DNA from: an uncultured Pelagibacteraceae bacterium
Lineage (GTDB): Bacteria > Pseudomonadota > Alphaproteobacteria > Pelagibacterales > Pelagibacteraceae
Direction: 5' to 3'
Assembly (NCBI GenBank): GCA_902550805.1
Contig: CACDAL010000001.1
Span: forward strand, 62,001 to 126,000
Length of the DNA: 64,000 nucleotides
Shown: piece after piece, positions 62,591 through 64,000 of the stretch
How the letters are laid out: every line of letters starts with the position of its first letter
Position numbering within the stretch: the first letter of the stretch is position 1
The notes under the pieces: model-generated
Seen by the model: the letters and a program-made list of their open reading frames with translations, nothing else
Told to the model about the DNA's origin: nothing
Databases searched by the model: none
Translations under genes and position numbers: made by a program

Positions 62591-63388
62591 CTACTCACCT
62601 ATATTAATTAAAGTGCCTCTTTTCCTTGCTTGATTAAAAGAATAGTAGAATAAAGATATTGCAATTATCAAATAAACGCCATTTAAACTAAATGCAGTAA
62701 TTATATTTTCCATATTTACAGTTTTGTCTATAAGTATACTTCTAGCTTCTTCAAAAATATATACAAGTGGTAGCGAATAAGCGATTTTTTGAAAAGTTTC
62801 TGGTAAAATTTCAATTGGATAATATATACATCCAAAAGGCGCTAACAGAAACATGGTCGACCAAGCTATATTTTCAAATGAAGGACCAAATCTAAGCAAT
62901 CCAGCCGATACTAAAATTCCCAATGTGATACCAAAGAAATACAAGCTTAAAAATAAGAAAAATAAATAAATCCCTAGATCTAATATTGATATTCCAAAAA
63001 GAGGCGAAGTTAAAAGAATTGCAGGCACCAGACCTATTAATGCTCTAATTAAAGCTGTAAAAACTAATGAAATGATTATTTCACTAATTTTTATTGGGGC
63101 AATAAATAGATTGGTAAAATTTCTGCTCCAAATCTCCTCTAAAAACAGCATATTAAAACCAATGCTTGTTCTAAATAAAAAATCATAAAGAATTGCACAA
63201 GTTAGTATTACTCCGACTGCATTATTGTAGTAAGTGCTATGAGAAGCAAAAAAATTTGAAATAAATCCCCACAAAGTTATTTGAATTGAAGGCCAATAAA
63301 TTAAATCTAATATTCTTGGAAAAGATCTAGTAATTAAATAAAAATGTCTTAAAAAAAGTCCATAAATTCTAATTAAATTCATCTTCAC
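62591..63388 (-). CDS. ABC-2-type transporter permease
   Basis: A 265-residue integral membrane protein with six predicted helices and the ABC-2 permease features: an N-terminal amphipathic YGLFLRHFYLITRSFPRILD, NLFIAPIKISEIIISLVF near residue 90, and APFGCIYYPIEILPETFQKI, the typical loop before the last helices. It pairs with the ATPase encoded immediately upstream (20-bp overlap). Substrate is unknown; similar pairs export polysaccharides, lipids or drugs. The stop codon touches the tRNA-Arg gene. Confidence 0.86.
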   Translation of the reverse strand: MKMNLIRIYGLFLRHFYLITRSFPRILDLIYWPSIQITLWGFISNFFASHSTYYNNAVGVILTCAILYDFLFRTSIGFNMLFLEEIWSRNFTNLFIAPIKISEIIISLVFTALIRALIGLVPAILLTSPLFGISILDLGIYLFFLFLSLYFFGITLGILVSAGLLRFGPSFENIAWSTMFLLAPFGCIYYPIEILPETFQKIAYSLPLVYIFEEARSILIDKTVNMENIITAFSLNGVYLIIAISLFYYSFNQARKRGTLINIGE

Positions 63389-64000
63389 TCCTTGAAAGTT
63401 TTAGGAAAACTTCTTCTAGATTTTGTCTACCGTGTTTTTTTATTAATTCTTCAGGACTGCCTTGATCTACAATAACACCTTCTTTCATCATTAATGTAGA
63501 TTTGCACAATCTAGTAACTTCATTCATATTATGTGAGGCCAGCAAAATTGAAATTTTTTTTTCTTTTTTATAATTTTCTAAAAATGTTCTTACATAATCT
63601 CCAATTTCAGGGTCAAGTGAAGCGGTAGGTTCGTCTAACAATAATACAATAGGGTCGTTTATTAAAGCTTTAGCTAAACTTACTCTATTTTTTTGTCCCG
63701 AAGAAAGTTCTCCTGTTACACTATTTAATAAATCAAATAATCTTAATTTTTCAATTAGATATTCAATTCTATTATTTAGGTTTTTAATATTATATAATTT
63801 TCCGTACACGATTAGATTTTGTTTTACTGTAAGTTTTTTTGGTAATTCAATATAAGGAGAGATGAAATTAATTTTTTGAAGAATTTCAATTCTATTTTCT
63901 TCAATTTTTTTACCTTCTATAAATATTTCTCCATTTGTGGGTTTTAACAAACCCAACATCATTCCTATTGTGGTTGTTTTCCCACATCCATTTGGACCAA
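63369..64000 (-). CDS. ABC transporter ATP-binding protein (5' partial)
   Basis: About 210 residues are visible and the frame continues past the right edge. Walker A is GPNGCGKTT at the very edge (63974-63998 on the minus strand). Q-loop NFISPYIELPKKLTVKQ, signature LSSGQKNRVSLAKAL, Walker B IVLLLDEPTASLDPE and switch His in LASHNMNEV are intact. It forms an exporter with the ABC-2 permease encoded downstream. Confidence 0.9.
   Translation of the reverse strand, partial: GPNGCGKTTTIGMMLGLLKPTNGEIFIEGKKIEENRIEILQKINFISPYIELPKKLTVKQNLIVYGKLYNIKNLNNRIEYLIEKLRLFDLLNSVTGELSSGQKNRVSLAKALINDPIVLLLDEPTASLDPEIGDYVRTFLENYKKEKKISILLASHNMNEVTRLCKSTLMMKEGVIVDQGSPEELIKKHGRQNLEEVFLKLSRSEDEFN

Noticed and set aside
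1-64000. CRISPR arrays, insertion sequences, prophage or plasmid origin genes
   Set aside because: No direct-repeat/spacer pattern, transposase, integrase or replication gene was seen.

Overview
The window looks like a chromosome segment of a SAR11-type alphaproteobacterium (Pelagibacter-like). The sequence is extremely AT-rich and lysine/asparagine-rich. Intergenic gaps are tiny and most same-strand genes overlap or nearly touch. Several alphaproteobacterial signatures are present: split pntAA/pntAB/pntB, a DUF1013/TrcR regulator, an RpoH-type sigma factor, a tol-pal-cpoB block followed by tilS-ftsH-folP-glmM, and a C1:A72-mismatched initiator tRNA. The species assignment is inference from gene content and composition; no 16S gene lies in the window.

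Region 1 (about 1-32321) is a surface-polysaccharide island. From left to right it holds: a DegT-type aminotransferase cut by the window edge; glycosyltransferases; an ABC flippase; FkbM methyltransferases; the GDP-fucose pair gmd/fcl; two O-antigen polymerase/ligase-like membrane proteins with a Wzz-like protein on the opposite strand; a heptose nucleotidyltransferase-phosphatase fusion; and a WecA-like initiating transferase. These are followed by a class III aminotransferase with a GMC oxidoreductase, then a CDP-glucose branch (rfbF, rfbG, a degenerate SDR, an FAD protein, a GT-C membrane transferase). A 5S rRNA gene (26195-26314) sits inside this island, detached from any 16S/23S. Beyond it is a compact cassette resembling the Pseudomonas wbpB/hisH2/hisF2/wbpG/wbpE/wbpD set for acetamidino (amidine) diamino-uronic acids. 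Together the island could feed GDP-deoxyhexose, GDP-heptose, CDP-deoxyhexose and UDP-diacetamido-uronate precursors into one variable surface glycan.

Region 2 (about 32546-47963) is conserved core. It contains rpmJ, the proton-translocating transhydrogenase operon, a small transaldolase and tRNA-fMet. A long minus-strand run follows: rpsU, trcR-like, rpmE, suhB-like, efp, thiE, class I fba, pgk, gap, tkt, which is the triose/pentose-phosphate module. Divergent from tkt are a coiled-coil protein, zapA, 5-formyl-THF cyclo-ligase, ymdB-like, yebC and an unusual phage-like ruvC. Region 3 (48017-64000) is the tolQ-tolR-tolA-tolB-pal-cpoB envelope system, then tilS, ftsH, folP, glmM, thiD and purA. 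Converging on these are rpoH and rluD on the minus strand. The window ends with tRNA-Arg(UCG) and an ABC-2 transporter pair whose ATPase runs off the right edge.

The most unusual points are: the 5S gene embedded in the glycan island; the amidine-sugar cassette whose HisF paralogue has lost both cyclase aspartates; a probable AUU start codon for rpsU; a phage-type RuvC with no ruvAB beside it; a heptose-phosphatase domain with a missing zinc cysteine; and the uncharacterised CDP-sugar and aminotransferase/GMC modules.
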